Below are positions 33,445 to 41,106 of a stretch of DNA of 41,106 nucleotides, one piece after another. Every line of letters starts with the position of its first letter. The stretch's first letter is position 1. Position numbers and translations under genes: made by a program. The DNA is from Candidatus Nitrosopumilus sp. (GTDB taxonomy: Archaea; Thermoproteota; Nitrososphaeria; Nitrososphaerales; Nitrosopumilaceae). Location: positions 1 to 41,106 of the forward strand of contig JAJETY010000010.1 of NCBI GenBank assembly GCA_021268355.1, given 5' to 3'. The notes beneath the pieces are model-generated. The model was not told where the DNA came from and made no database searches. It saw nothing but the letters and a program-made list of their open reading frames with translations.

Positions 33445-34102
33445 AAATCCAGTCTGAAGAATATTTTAACAGATTTGTTTCTTCTGCATACATGAAATCA
33501 TAAACTTCCAGATGTTTTGTTTTGTTCTCCCAAAGCTCCTCAAAGTCCTTTGTCTTTCTTTCAACTCGTGATCTGTCATTCCATGAAGTAAACACATCAA
33601 CTGACTCAAAGTCTCTTGTCTGTGTAGAAAATGATTCCTTTGACGTACCAGTAAATGCAACTGCATCATCTTTGTCATCTCTGAAAACCCCTATTCTCTC
33701 TGAAAATGAATCTGCCACTTGCTCAGAATTTGGAATTGCAATCTTTAACTCGATTTGTCCTTTATTGACAATGTTCTGCAATTTCTGAATCTTGGAATCT
33801 TTGATGAACTTTCCCTCAAATGATTTTGTGTATTTTTCAGAGAAGAGTTTTGTAAACAAGTTAAGATCCTCTGTTTTGAATCTGTGACCTGTAACCATTC
33901 TCAGCTTTGCCTTACCAATTGCAAAATTGTCAAAGGCTAAAGCAATTGTGGCCAAAGTCTGAATTGATAAAAAGTCAACACATCTGTCATACTCTATGCA
34001 ATGACTAAGACATGGAAAGAAGAATTCTGCTACTATGTCATCTTTGTCCGAACGATATTCTTCCTTCAGATCTAAGTCTCTTAATCCCACCAGTATCCAC
34101 AA
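33434..34102 (-). CDS. Stand-alone PLD-like domain protein with degenerate HKD motif
   Basis: The product is 222 aa from TTG 34102. The pattern QIELKIAIPNSEQ, SERIGVFRDDKDDAVAFTGT, NDRSRVERKTKDFEELWENK, and LEVYDF resembles the phospholipase-D-like module found at the front of some DNA/RNA helicases. The active H-x-K is replaced by Ser134-Glu-Arg136. No helicase follows on this strand, so it is either a free-standing non-catalytic domain or a remnant of a longer gene. Binding to nucleic acid is inference. Confidence 0.6.
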   Translation of the reverse strand: MWILVGLRDLDLKEEYRSDKDDIVAEFFFPCLSHCIEYDRCVDFLSIQTLATIALAFDNFAIGKAKLRMVTGHRFKTEDLNLFTKLFSEKYTKSFEGKFIKDSKIQKLQNIVNKGQIELKIAIPNSEQVADSFSERIGVFRDDKDDAVAFTGTSKESFSTQTRDFESVDVFTSWNDRSRVERKTKDFEELWENKTKHLEVYDFMYAEETNLLKYSSDWIFKD

Positions 34103-34144
34103 ATGAATTTGTTATTTAAAGAATCAATTTTTGAAAAATCAAAG

Positions 34145-34219
34145 TGCTCCCACCGGGATTTGAACCCGGGTCACAGCCTTGAGAGGGCTGTATGCTTAAC
34201 CGGACTACACTATGGGAGC
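34145..34219 (-). tRNA. tRNA-Glu (anticodon CTC)
   Basis: The minus strand forms a cloverleaf. The acceptor stem is GCTCCCA with TGGGAGC and discriminator A. The anticodon stem CAGCC/GGCTG carries the loop CTCTCAA, anticodon CTC for GAG codons. The T-arm has CCGGG TTCAAAT CCCGG. There is no intron and no encoded CCA. Confidence 0.95.
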
Positions 34220-34329
34220 TTAATCCAAAAAACCCAAGTCTCAATTTAAAGGAAAGGTTTTGACTTTACATGAATTTGTTAAACTTTGTGAGTTTGGTCA
34301 TTTATAGAAAATATTGTAGATGATTTCAC

Positions 34330-35211
34330 ATGGATTTCCAAACAATTCCAGATAAACTTGGTTTATCTGATTTTCCTATTGCCTTGGGTGGTTGTAAAGT
34401 ATATGAAAATTCCTTTGATTCTTGCGGATATGATGTTGTAATCTTTGATGATAAGGATACCCCAAACGAAATCAAATCTCTTGATGGAGATGTTTTTGTT
34501 GTTCATCATGGAACCTTTTCTGAAACAAATTCCAAGAAACTATTGCAGTACGCCGATCTTCAAATTCTCAAAGATGATTCTTGGGAACTACGTATGTTTC
34601 TATCAAAAATCAAAGAAAAACAGAAATCACTGTTTTCAGATTTTGCAAAAAATTCTTTGATAGAATCATTGTTTTGTTGCCAAAAGACAAAAGAGTCCAT
34701 AAAAAACTCTGATGATTTTGCCTCCTGTTGGCAAAAGTGTGCTGCATTTTATTTGGCAGATGCAATTGTTTCTCTTAACAATAAAAGATTGGGTCCAACA
34801 CATATTCTTGAATCATTAAGGAAATTTCCAAAAAACTCCATAAACGAGCATATCTCTATAGTTACTCAGACAGTAGGTATAGAGAGGGCGACTCTAGTCT
34901 TACTTGAAAGAATGGTAAAATCAACAATTGGTTTTTCTGATATGATTGAAAAGAACAACCATTCCCAAATAATCCAGCAAAAACATGACTATTTTATTAA
35001 AAACTCGATGATTTCTGATTGCTATTTTTACCTGGGATATATCAACAAGGAGAATTTCATCAAAATCAAAAATACTCTGAACCGGAATCATGATCTTATC
35101 CACGTACTAAAAACTGCATTTGACATTGAGGCTGACTCTAATGTTTTATTACAACAGGCTGATCTTATTCAAAACTCTTGCAATACCTTACTTACTGCCG
35201 ACTTTGAATGA
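34330..35211 (+). CDS. Hypothetical protein
   Basis: The product is 293 aa. The N-terminal third looks alpha/beta (FPIALGGCKVYENSFDSCGY, DVVIFDDKDTPNEI, DVFVVHHGTFSETNSKKLLQ). The rest is mainly helical (FASCWQKCAAFYLADAIVSL, THILESLRKF, IERATLVLLERMVKSTIGF). The end is a helix with several Cys and Asn. The opening resembles a nucleotidyl- or phosphate-binding fold only loosely. I do not recognise the family; the gene stands alone between tRNA-Glu and the Cys-rich small gene. Confidence 0.65.
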   Translation: MDFQTIPDKLGLSDFPIALGGCKVYENSFDSCGYDVVIFDDKDTPNEIKSLDGDVFVVHHGTFSETNSKKLLQYADLQILKDDSWELRMFLSKIKEKQKSLFSDFAKNSLIESLFCCQKTKESIKNSDDFASCWQKCAAFYLADAIVSLNNKRLGPTHILESLRKFPKNSINEHISIVTQTVGIERATLVLLERMVKSTIGFSDMIEKNNHSQIIQQKHDYFIKNSMISDCYFYLGYINKENFIKIKNTLNRNHDLIHVLKTAFDIEADSNVLLQQADLIQNSCNTLLTADFE

Positions 35212-35234
35212 AGTTTTACGTCTATCCGCTAACC

Positions 35235-35243
35235 TTTTAAAAT
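35235..35243 (+). promoter_or_regulatory. TATA box of the metallothionein-like gene
   Basis: TTTTAAAAT is centred 25 bp before ATG 35264, fitting a leaderless transcript. It supports the 47-codon frame as a real gene. Confidence 0.55.
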
Positions 35244-35263
35244 AAGTAAGAATATGACTTGTC

Positions 35264-35407
35264 ATGACAGATCAAGCATGTGGATGCGAAGCTGATAGCG
35301 GCGATCCAGAATATGCATGTGATTGTGCAATGCAAGGTCACTGCATCTGTAGCGCAGATTGCCAATGCAATACTGACGTTTGTAAAGAAGCTACTAAAGA
35401 CATGTAA
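35264..35407 (+). CDS. Metallothionein-like 47-aa Cys-rich protein
   Basis: The product has nine cysteines in 47 residues, arranged as four C-x-C units (CGC, CDC, CIC, CQC) and a final single Cys, with one His just before CIC. The core reads YACDCAMQGHCICSADCQCN. This spacing is that of small metal-sequestering proteins such as bacterial metallothioneins; binding of Zn, Cu or Cd in thiolate clusters is inference. No signal peptide is present, so it acts in the cytoplasm. The promoter is well placed. An overlapping frame in the other phase at 35280 is not coding. Confidence 0.7.
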   Translation: MTDQACGCEADSGDPEYACDCAMQGHCICSADCQCNTDVCKEATKDM

Positions 35408-35442
35408 TTGGATTATTCCAATTTTTTCTTTTATTTTTAAAA

Positions 35443-35610
35443 TTAATCTTCGTCGTCTTCGAATCCCCAGGATTTGACCAATTCTTTTTGGAATTTGTCA
35501 TTTTGTTTTGAATCTAGGGCATATCCGCAATTCTTGTGTGTCGGTACAACATTCATTCCATCTAACTTGAATTCAACTTCGTACAAGTGTACTTTTGAAC
35601 AATCACACAT
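35443..35610 (-). CDS. 55-aa small protein with Cys/His residues
   Basis: ATG 35610 opens MCDCSKVHLYEVEFKLDGMN followed by VVPTHKNCGYALD and a C-terminal helix ending in WGFEDDED. Three cysteines (2, 4, 28) and two histidines could hold a metal. It converges on the metallothionein-like gene, with stops 36 bp apart and a T-rich spacer between that could terminate both. I do not recognise the family, but composition and the acidic end look like a real thaumarchaeal protein. Confidence 0.55.
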   Translation of the reverse strand: MCDCSKVHLYEVEFKLDGMNVVPTHKNCGYALDSKQNDKFQKELVKSWGFEDDED

Positions 35611-35702
35611 GTCTATTCATTCTCAGAATTTTCCTCTATATTTGCTTATTTGAAGCAAGTTGAATAAGGTTTAACTATCTCTCATGACAATTTTTTTTAG
35701 AT

Positions 35703-37187
35703 TTGAATAAACTGCTTATCCTTCCAATTCTCGCAACTCTGATTTTGGGAATGATGATGATCCCATCTGCATTTGCACAATTTCAATCTGGAGGTGTGGA
35801 TAAACCCGGAACATGGTATGTGGGTGAGGGTCTGAAACAAGGTGATTATTTTTCATATGATATGTGTCATGTTGATTACAAAGAATGTGCTCAATTTGGT
35901 CTTGATATGTGGATTAAAGGAGACAAACAAGTTGGTAGTGAAACCAAATGGTTAGCTGAAGTTGTAGTGTATGATGGTAACAAGGTAATCGTTGGAGAAA
36001 TGGAGTTGGGAAAGATTGCCCCTGAACCAACTGGAGGAAGTCAAGAACTAGGTGTCTATAGAGGTGCATTCAAGTCTTCAGTTGCATGGTTGTCTGCATT
36101 TGCTACAGCTGATTCTGATTCAGGCGGAAAAGGACCAAAAGCATTTTCTGCCAAATCTTGGGGAAAGATTGGAAACATTGGTGGAGAACAAGTACTTCCA
36201 ATGAAAATTGAAACAATTACCATTTCCTCTGGAACTTGGGAGACTGTACAAGTTGGATGGCGTACTGGTGGATATACAAGCAAAGTTTGGATAGTAGATG
36301 AATTTCCATTCCCAGTCAAAGCTCACACACTAACTCACGTATCTGAGGGAATTCCTCCTGCAGAGTACAAATTTGAATTACTTGATTACAAAGAGAATGT
36401 CTCTTCAACTCCTTTCTCAGGAATTGTATCAACTGTTGATACTTTTTCAGCTCAAGGATGTGACACTGATTTTGAAAGAGATATTTCCGTAAAGAAACCT
36501 ACAAACAATTTTGATTACCAAATTCACGCATTTTATGGACCTGAAGATCCAGTCCAGGGATGTGAGATGCAATGGCTCATTAAATTCATCAGCAAATTCG
36601 ATGATACTGAATTTTTGAACCAAGTCCAATTTGATTTTCTAGTAGTAGATGATAATTTGACTCCACTACGTTCCATTGCTCAGGAAGAAGGAAGACAATT
36701 TCTCTATTCCCCATCTGGTCAATACATACTTGATATGATAGTCAAAGAAAAACCTGGAAATGCAAATTATGTTATCTGGGTTTACGGATTGTCTCCTGAA
36801 GGAATCATCCCTTCAACTGCTTCAGACTATCTGAAAATACCTGTTACTATCTTTGCTGGAGAACAAAGTTCTTCTGTGACTACTCCTATAATTCCCCCAG
36901 TTACCAGTCCACCTCAAAAAATCCCTGAATGGATTAAGAATAATGCTGGATGGTGGGCAGATGGCGCAATTGATGACAACTCCTTTGTTCAAGGAATTCA
37001 ATTCCTGATTAAAGAAGGAATCATGCAAATTCCTCCTACTGCACAAGGTTCTGGCTCTTCCAATGAGATTCCATCATGGATTAAGAATAATGCTGGATGG
37101 TGGGCAGATGGCGCAATTGATGACAACTCCTTTGTTCAAGGAATTCAATTCCTGATTAAAGAAGGAATCATGACCATTTCCTCATAA
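35703..37187 (+). CDS. Secreted/surface protein with C-terminal tandem WIKNNAGWWADG-type repeats
   Basis: The 494-aa protein starts at TTG 35703 with a signal peptide (LLILPILATLILGMMMIPSAFA, cleavage likely before QFQSGG). Residues 30-390 form a beta-rich extracellular region with few cysteines. The end carries two identical-looking 33-residue repeats (WIKNNAGWWADGAIDDNSFV plus GIQFLIKEGIM), joined by a Pro/Thr/Ser linker. I know this repeat from many exported proteins of ammonia-oxidising archaea, where it may attach to the cell surface; that role is unproven. At the DNA level the two copies share 97 identical bases. Confidence 0.85.
   Translation: MNKLLILPILATLILGMMMIPSAFAQFQSGGVDKPGTWYVGEGLKQGDYFSYDMCHVDYKECAQFGLDMWIKGDKQVGSETKWLAEVVVYDGNKVIVGEMELGKIAPEPTGGSQELGVYRGAFKSSVAWLSAFATADSDSGGKGPKAFSAKSWGKIGNIGGEQVLPMKIETITISSGTWETVQVGWRTGGYTSKVWIVDEFPFPVKAHTLTHVSEGIPPAEYKFELLDYKENVSSTPFSGIVSTVDTFSAQGCDTDFERDISVKKPTNNFDYQIHAFYGPEDPVQGCEMQWLIKFISKFDDTEFLNQVQFDFLVVDDNLTPLRSIAQEEGRQFLYSPSGQYILDMIVKEKPGNANYVIWVYGLSPEGIIPSTASDYLKIPVTIFAGEQSSSVTTPIIPPVTSPPQKIPEWIKNNAGWWADGAIDDNSFVQGIQFLIKEGIMQIPPTAQGSGSSNEIPSWIKNNAGWWADGAIDDNSFVQGIQFLIKEGIMTISS
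36929..37172 (+). repeat. Two perfect 97-bp direct repeats within the secreted protein gene
   Basis: Bases 36929-37025 and 37076-37172 are identical, with an offset of 147 bp (49 codons), so the frame is kept. Identity at every third base, not only at the protein level, points to a recent duplication or gene conversion. Such a repeat could shrink or expand by slippage or recombination. Confidence 0.9.
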
Positions 37188-37233
37188 TTGTCTACATTCA
37201 AATTGTGATTATCTGAGAACGTGTTGAAGTAAA

Positions 37234-37593
37234 ATGGTCGGTCTTTTCAAACATCCTAAAAGAAACATCCGAAAATTAATCAAACAAGGTGATTACGAAA
37301 AAGCCATTCAACTTGGAAAAAGCTTGGAATCTGAATATTCTGATGATCATGACTTTATGTTCATTATGGGCAGTGTTTACTTTTTAGTCGATAACCCAAA
37401 AAACGCATTACCGTATTTTGAAAAAGCATTCAAACTAAATCAAAACGATGTTGAAATGCTCAGACTCAAAACCAATGTGCACTTGGCTTTGGAGCAAAAA
37501 GATGAAGCTATCAATTGCTGTGAACATATTCTGAGAATTGATCCAAAGAATCATGAAGCTCATGATTTACTTGATCAACTAGAAAGTCTGTAA
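37234..37593 (+). CDS. Small TPR-repeat protein
   Basis: The product is 119 aa. A basic start (KHPKRNIRKLIKQGDYEKAI) leads into about three TPR units, such as NPKNALPYFEKAFKLNQND and KDEAINCCEHILRIDPKNH. It is a protein-binding scaffold without enzymatic residues. It follows the secreted protein by 46 bp and may share its transcript, but its lack of a signal peptide puts it in the cytoplasm. Confidence 0.8.
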   Translation: MVGLFKHPKRNIRKLIKQGDYEKAIQLGKSLESEYSDDHDFMFIMGSVYFLVDNPKNALPYFEKAFKLNQNDVEMLRLKTNVHLALEQKDEAINCCEHILRIDPKNHEAHDLLDQLESL

Positions 37594-37595
37594 AA

Positions 37596-38075
37596 TTACT
37601 CCTTCTTTTTCATCTGGTACGCATTTTCCATCAACCAGTCACAAAATGCTGTAACTTTATCATCAAACTCTGTCCAAATATGCACAGAGTGAGGCAAAAT
37701 GTCTATCTTCCAGTTTTCTCCAAAGACTCGTACTCCCTCTTTGTTCTCATACATGTAAGCGTCTTCAGTTTGAACGTCTCCTAAAATCTCTAATGCTTTT
37801 TGTTTGATTTGTTCTCTGTCTATCGGAAATCTCTTTCTCTCATAATCCACAATCAAACTTAAATCTCTCTTTCCATACATATCAAATTCTTCAATTCTTC
37901 CTTCCTTTGGAAAATTTACCACAAGTTTGATGTTGTATTCTTTACCCACCTCTTTTCCAATCTCCACAATTCTGGTATACCCCATTCCTGGATTTTTCTT
38001 AAGTAGAAATCTAATCTGCGCCAGGTCTTTCTTCAATGCATTTTGAAGATCCAAAATGAGCTCAGAAAATATCAT
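37596..38075 (-). CDS. Hypothetical protein
   Basis: This 159-aa soluble protein has a charged helical N-terminus (LQNALKKDLAQIRFLLKKNP), then alternating strands and helices (YNIKLVVNFPKEGRIEEFDM; SVHIWTEFDDKVTAFCDWL). A middle segment, VDYERKRFPIDREQIKQKAL, is strongly basic. I do not recognise it. It converges on the TPR gene with a 2-bp gap. Confidence 0.6.
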   Translation of the reverse strand: MIFSELILDLQNALKKDLAQIRFLLKKNPGMGYTRIVEIGKEVGKEYNIKLVVNFPKEGRIEEFDMYGKRDLSLIVDYERKRFPIDREQIKQKALEILGDVQTEDAYMYENKEGVRVFGENWKIDILPHSVHIWTEFDDKVTAFCDWLMENAYQMKKKE

Positions 38076-38571
38076 GATTTATTTGAAAACAAATTCCTAT
38101 TATAATCATTAATACGCTGATTCTCTTTTTACCATTAAAGAAATAACCAAACTCTGAAAATTCTAAAAAAACTCAGTCTGCTGTGTTAAAGGCTCTATGG
38201 GGAGTGATGAGTCTTTTTCAAAGCTAGACTGCTTAATTTGATTATCTGCAATAACAGGTTATTGGCCAGATACCAAATTTTGTTTTTTTGCTTTTTTTGC
38301 TTTTGGTTTCATTTTTTCACCGAGTAACAGTATGATGTCAAATAATTAAGGAGTGAATGAGTTGATTTATTTCAGAATTAATGCAACTGCTAACTGAGTT
38401 AATTATCTGAAAGTGATTTTTTTGAAATAGAAACTCTTACAGGTCTACACGAATGAAGAGGGGTTAACTAAAGATCTAGTTGCAACAAAATTTGTTTTCT
38501 CATTTACATGCTTGACTGGTCACTAATTTTCCTAGATTGGTTTTTTTAGAACTTTTTTGTTGGTTTAGAGT
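38076..38571. other. About 500-bp intergenic region without a convincing gene
   Basis: This is the longest gap in the window. It holds a 7-bp inverted repeat CAATAAC-AG-GTTATTG (38249-38264) and long T-tracts at 38280-38320 that on the minus strand encode only a 17-codon lysine-rich frame (38259-38312), which I do not call. AT-rich runs upstream of 38572 could promote that gene. A small RNA is possible given the size in such a compact genome, but no recognisable fold or family motif is seen. Confidence 0.4.
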
Positions 38572-39213
38572 ATGGCGATGCCTACTGATGAATCCATGAG
38601 AATCGGAGATGAATCTGAAAGAACCACCGATGTCAACTCTTACCAGAGAACCTGTATGGACTTTATCGAAGACATCTCTCATGATTATGAAGCATGGGTT
38701 GACTATTACAAATTGCCTGAAGATGAAGACAAAAGACGAAGAGAAGGCATTAGAGCAACCATTACCAAAACTAACACCTGGATTGCTAAAGTTGCAACAT
38801 CCATTCCTGCCATTGATGTAGTGATGAATGATGGTATTCAAAAGATGGCTGAATCTACTGCAGGAAAACCCCTAGAAATCGGAGTTTTTGTAAACAAGAC
38901 CCCAAGCTATACTGAAGCAAAACCTGGAGTCATTGATGTTAACATAAAGGCAAGTGGTAGAGAGGGAAGAAAAGTCAAACTGGGATATCATTTCAAAGAT
39001 GATAGATTCAGAATAGAATCTACCTGCGGTGCATATATTGATGAAACAAATCTTCCACTAGATGAATTTGACTTTATGGACATTCATCTAAAGATTCATG
39101 CAGAAAATGCAAAACAACGAGATGTAATTTCATTTACTGTAACAATCTATGAGATGGAAAATGATGTTGAAATGGAAAAACGAGGTCTTAGTACCATAAT
39201 TCACATTGTCTGA
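38572..39213 (+). CDS. Hypothetical protein
   Basis: The 213-aa soluble protein begins AMPTDESMRIGDESERTTDV. It has a helical region rich in acidic and basic residues (MDFIEDISHDYEAWVDYYKL), then a beta-rich second half (LEIGVFVNKTPSYTEAKPGV; IDVNIKASGREGRKVKLGYH). The C-terminal part resembles an immunoglobulin-like or jelly-roll sandwich, judged only by strand pattern. No signal peptide. It ends 5 bp from the convergent beta-propeller gene. The family is not recognised. Confidence 0.65.
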   Translation: MAMPTDESMRIGDESERTTDVNSYQRTCMDFIEDISHDYEAWVDYYKLPEDEDKRRREGIRATITKTNTWIAKVATSIPAIDVVMNDGIQKMAESTAGKPLEIGVFVNKTPSYTEAKPGVIDVNIKASGREGRKVKLGYHFKDDRFRIESTCGAYIDETNLPLDEFDFMDIHLKIHAENAKQRDVISFTVTIYEMENDVEMEKRGLSTIIHIV

Positions 39214-39218
39214 AAGTC

Positions 39219-41106
39219 TTATCTTACTGGTTCTAATTCCATAACTGGCTCTTCCATATAGTCAATGAACTTGCCAGTATTTTCAAGTTTGATTGAGTTA
39301 ATTTCTTCTAATCCTTCAAACGAGTTCATCTTTAGATATCCTTGTGATGCTGTATACAATACATCATCAATGTAAAATGTTCTTGCATCGTTCATTCCAT
39401 AGTATCTCCAATCACTATCAGAGTGTGTGATTGTTCCCTTTGACTCAAATCCATTTTCTTTGTTTAGATCAAAGACGTAAAATCCACTCCATCTGTTATA
39501 GTCAGGTGCAAATATCTTGGAGCTAGTAAGATCATCTAGACTTTTAGCATCAGCACTGATTGGAATGGATAGAACGTTTCTAGTTTTATCAAAGAAAAAT
39601 GCCTTGTGATTGTACAATGATTCAGACTGAGTTGAACTATCTCCAATTATGTAATCATCTACAACTTTGGGACTCGTAACGTCTGCCACATTGAATAAAG
39701 CGATCTTTACTCCTAGTTGCTGGACTCTGTCATTATCTGTCAATTTTGTATCTCTTCCAATTCCAATGATGTGTTCTTCATCATATGGGTGCAAATAATT
39801 TGAAAATCCCGGAATCTTTAGTTCTCCTAGAATCTTTGGGGTGTCTGAAGATAAGTCAATTACAAAGAAAGGATCAATTTGCTCAAATGTGACCAAGTAA
39901 AGTCTGTCTCCCATGAATCTAGAAGAGAAAATACTCTCATCAGGTGCAATGTCATCCAATCCTCCGACAATGTTTAGTTGTTCATCTAAAACATAAACTG
40001 CATTTGAGCGAACCATTCCCTCATGTTGAATATAATATTCTGTAGTGGTCGCAACTCTGAATCTGTCTCCTGATTCATCCATTGAGAATTGATTGAGCAG
40101 TCTTCCAGGAACTGTTCCCTTTGCAACGTACTCTATCTCGTCTTGGTTTATGGAAATTTTATGAATGATTGTTTTTCTGGTGTCTTCCTGAATTTTTACA
40201 TCATACTCGTTTAGCGCATCTCTAATCTTTTCAAACAACTCGTCTTTCTCTTTTTTGTCCATCTCGTTGTATGAATTTTGCATAATTTCTGAGATCCTTA
40301 TCCATTGTTCTGATGCACTCAAAGATGAATCACTTTGAATTGATTTAATTTCATCTTGAATGCTATTTGGTAATAGTGGAACAATTACATCATAGAATCT
40401 ATCTCGTGAAGAGTTTTCATAAAATCCAAATGGCAAGTTCTGTTGATACGTGAGATAGAAGTTATTCTCAGAGACATAAAATGAACCCGTATATCCCATC
40501 AAGAAAGTCTCAGAGTTTATTGTATCTCCAAAAACATCAATTGCAGTTATTGTACTAAAGTTTGAAAACTCTTCAACATTGTCAAAGTAAAATGCTTCTG
40601 GTGTCATAATTCTCACAGAGTCCTCCATGATTACTGGTAGTCTTGGGTGCTGGTAATTGATGTGATTATTTGTAACAAAGTATGCATAGTCGCCAATCAT
40701 TCGTGCATCCCTGAAATGTCCGTCAATGGAATAGTCCTTGAGAATCTTTGGATTCTCTTTGTCTGAAACATCTACAATTAATGCATGAGTCACCGGATTG
40801 TATGATTGTCTTGGAATAAAGTCAAATTGTGGAATTATTTCCTCATCTGATTGTCCGTTGTAAAATATTACCAGTCGGTCATCGTTGAGGAACATATTAT
40901 GGATGTACTGTGATTCAATGTCAAGGGCAATTTTGAGAATTAATTTTGCATCTTCTGCTGGATATGCATCGATGATTGATAATGTGTTTCTTGAAACAAT
41001 GTAGACATATTTTGAATCATTTTTGAGATAGTCTGGCTCATCAACGTTTTCCACTTGAACATTGGTTGTTGAATAATCACTCCCACCTTGTACTTTGGAT
41101 GAACCA
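39219..41106 (-). CDS. Secreted beta-propeller domain protein (5' end cut off)
   Basis: About 628 codons are visible and the frame is open to base 41106, so the N-terminus with its presumed signal peptide lies outside. The first visible part, DYSTTNVQVENVDEPDYLKN, is the hallmark of the exported beta-propeller family that I recall as Pfam Beta_propel, where VQVxGVDExD opens the first blade. Repeated blade-like units such as NPKILKDYSIDGHFRDARMI and GDRLYLVTFEQIDPFFVIDL follow. Residues just after the middle form a helical insert (EQWIRISEIMQNSYNEMDKK). It is probably a surface or exported protein; ligand or function is unknown. The GTG at 41054 is not the true start. Confidence 0.82.
   Translation of the reverse strand, partial: GSSKVQGGSDYSTTNVQVENVDEPDYLKNDSKYVYIVSRNTLSIIDAYPAEDAKLILKIALDIESQYIHNMFLNDDRLVIFYNGQSDEEIIPQFDFIPRQSYNPVTHALIVDVSDKENPKILKDYSIDGHFRDARMIGDYAYFVTNNHINYQHPRLPVIMEDSVRIMTPEAFYFDNVEEFSNFSTITAIDVFGDTINSETFLMGYTGSFYVSENNFYLTYQQNLPFGFYENSSRDRFYDVIVPLLPNSIQDEIKSIQSDSSLSASEQWIRISEIMQNSYNEMDKKEKDELFEKIRDALNEYDVKIQEDTRKTIIHKISINQDEIEYVAKGTVPGRLLNQFSMDESGDRFRVATTTEYYIQHEGMVRSNAVYVLDEQLNIVGGLDDIAPDESIFSSRFMGDRLYLVTFEQIDPFFVIDLSSDTPKILGELKIPGFSNYLHPYDEEHIIGIGRDTKLTDNDRVQQLGVKIALFNVADVTSPKVVDDYIIGDSSTQSESLYNHKAFFFDKTRNVLSIPISADAKSLDDLTSSKIFAPDYNRWSGFYVFDLNKENGFESKGTITHSDSDWRYYGMNDARTFYIDDVLYTASQGYLKMNSFEGLEEINSIKLENTGKFIDYMEEPVMELEPVR

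Noticed and set aside
35280-35477. Plus-strand frame of 65 codons over the Cys-rich gene
   Set aside because: Its composition is unlike a protein of this genome and it overlaps the TATA-supported 47-codon frame in another phase.
38259-38312. Minus-strand lysine-rich 17-codon frame
   Set aside because: It arises from T-tract composition; too short and without a start signal. The GTG just upstream is out of frame.
1-41106. CRISPR arrays, insertion sequences, integrases or prophage signs
   Set aside because: No regularly spaced short repeats, transposase or integrase motifs, or tRNA-linked direct repeats were seen near either tRNA.

Overview
The window looks like a piece of an ammonia-oxidising archaeon (Nitrososphaeria/Thaumarchaeota, group I.1a, Nitrosopumilus- or Nitrosarchaeum-like). 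The evidence is the low GC, very tight packing with many 1-20 nt overlaps, frequent TTG starts, leaderless promoters with a TATA box about 25 bp before ATG, archaeal information-processing genes (exosome, prefoldin, Rpo3, Nob1, EndA, L18e, L37Ae), coenzyme F420 and 2-oxoacid:ferredoxin metabolism, and a secreted protein carrying the WIKNNAGWWADG-type repeat that I associate with this group. Gene assignments come from reading motifs; no database search was run.

Layout. 1-6.3 kb: a partial FAD-dependent L-2-hydroxyglutarate-oxidase-like gene, a D-2-hydroxyacid dehydrogenase, a 50-aa Cys-rich protein, and both subunits of a 2-oxoacid:ferredoxin oxidoreductase. 6.3-9.1 kb: unknown conserved-looking genes and cofE (F420 biosynthesis). 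9.1-12.9 kb: a four-gene operon with two different aconitase-family dehydratases, one archaeal-type LeuC/LeuD pair and one bacterial-type pair. 12.9-15.6 kb (minus strand): rpo3-rpl18e-rpl13-rps9 followed by a sugar nucleotidyltransferase. 15.6-17.3 kb: a decayed CHASE-domain sensor histidine kinase with two in-frame stops and one frameshift. 17.4-21.2 kb: the classic archaeal exosome superoperon SBDS-rrp4-rrp41-rrp42-rpl37ae-pcc1-pfdB, followed by an XPF-type nuclease and a TPR protein. 22.5-23.8 kb (minus): nob1 and NAD kinase.

23.9-29.7 kb: a two-domain rhodanese, a small unknown protein, a zinc-ferredoxin-like Fe-S protein with a large N-terminal extension, a membrane GT2 glycosyltransferase, and a convergent long coiled-coil protein. 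29.7-31.9 kb: a 35-aa CxxC...HxxxH micro-protein behind a long palindrome, and a CPA2 cation/proton antiporter behind a second palindrome. 31.9-34.3 kb: tRNA-Gly(GCC), uL16/L10e, tRNA-intron endonuclease, a degenerate PLD-like protein and tRNA-Glu(CTC). 34.3 kb to end: an unknown gene, two metal-binding-looking small proteins, a secreted repeat protein, TPR and unknown proteins, and the 3' part of a secreted beta-propeller protein running off the window.

Most of the window is core archaeal chromosome. The parts that stand out are the small Cys/His-rich proteins with operator-like palindromes, the degraded histidine kinase, the paired dehydratases, and two enzymes (EndA and the PLD-like protein) whose expected catalytic residues are replaced. 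I see no CRISPR array, IS element, integrase, attachment site or replication origin.
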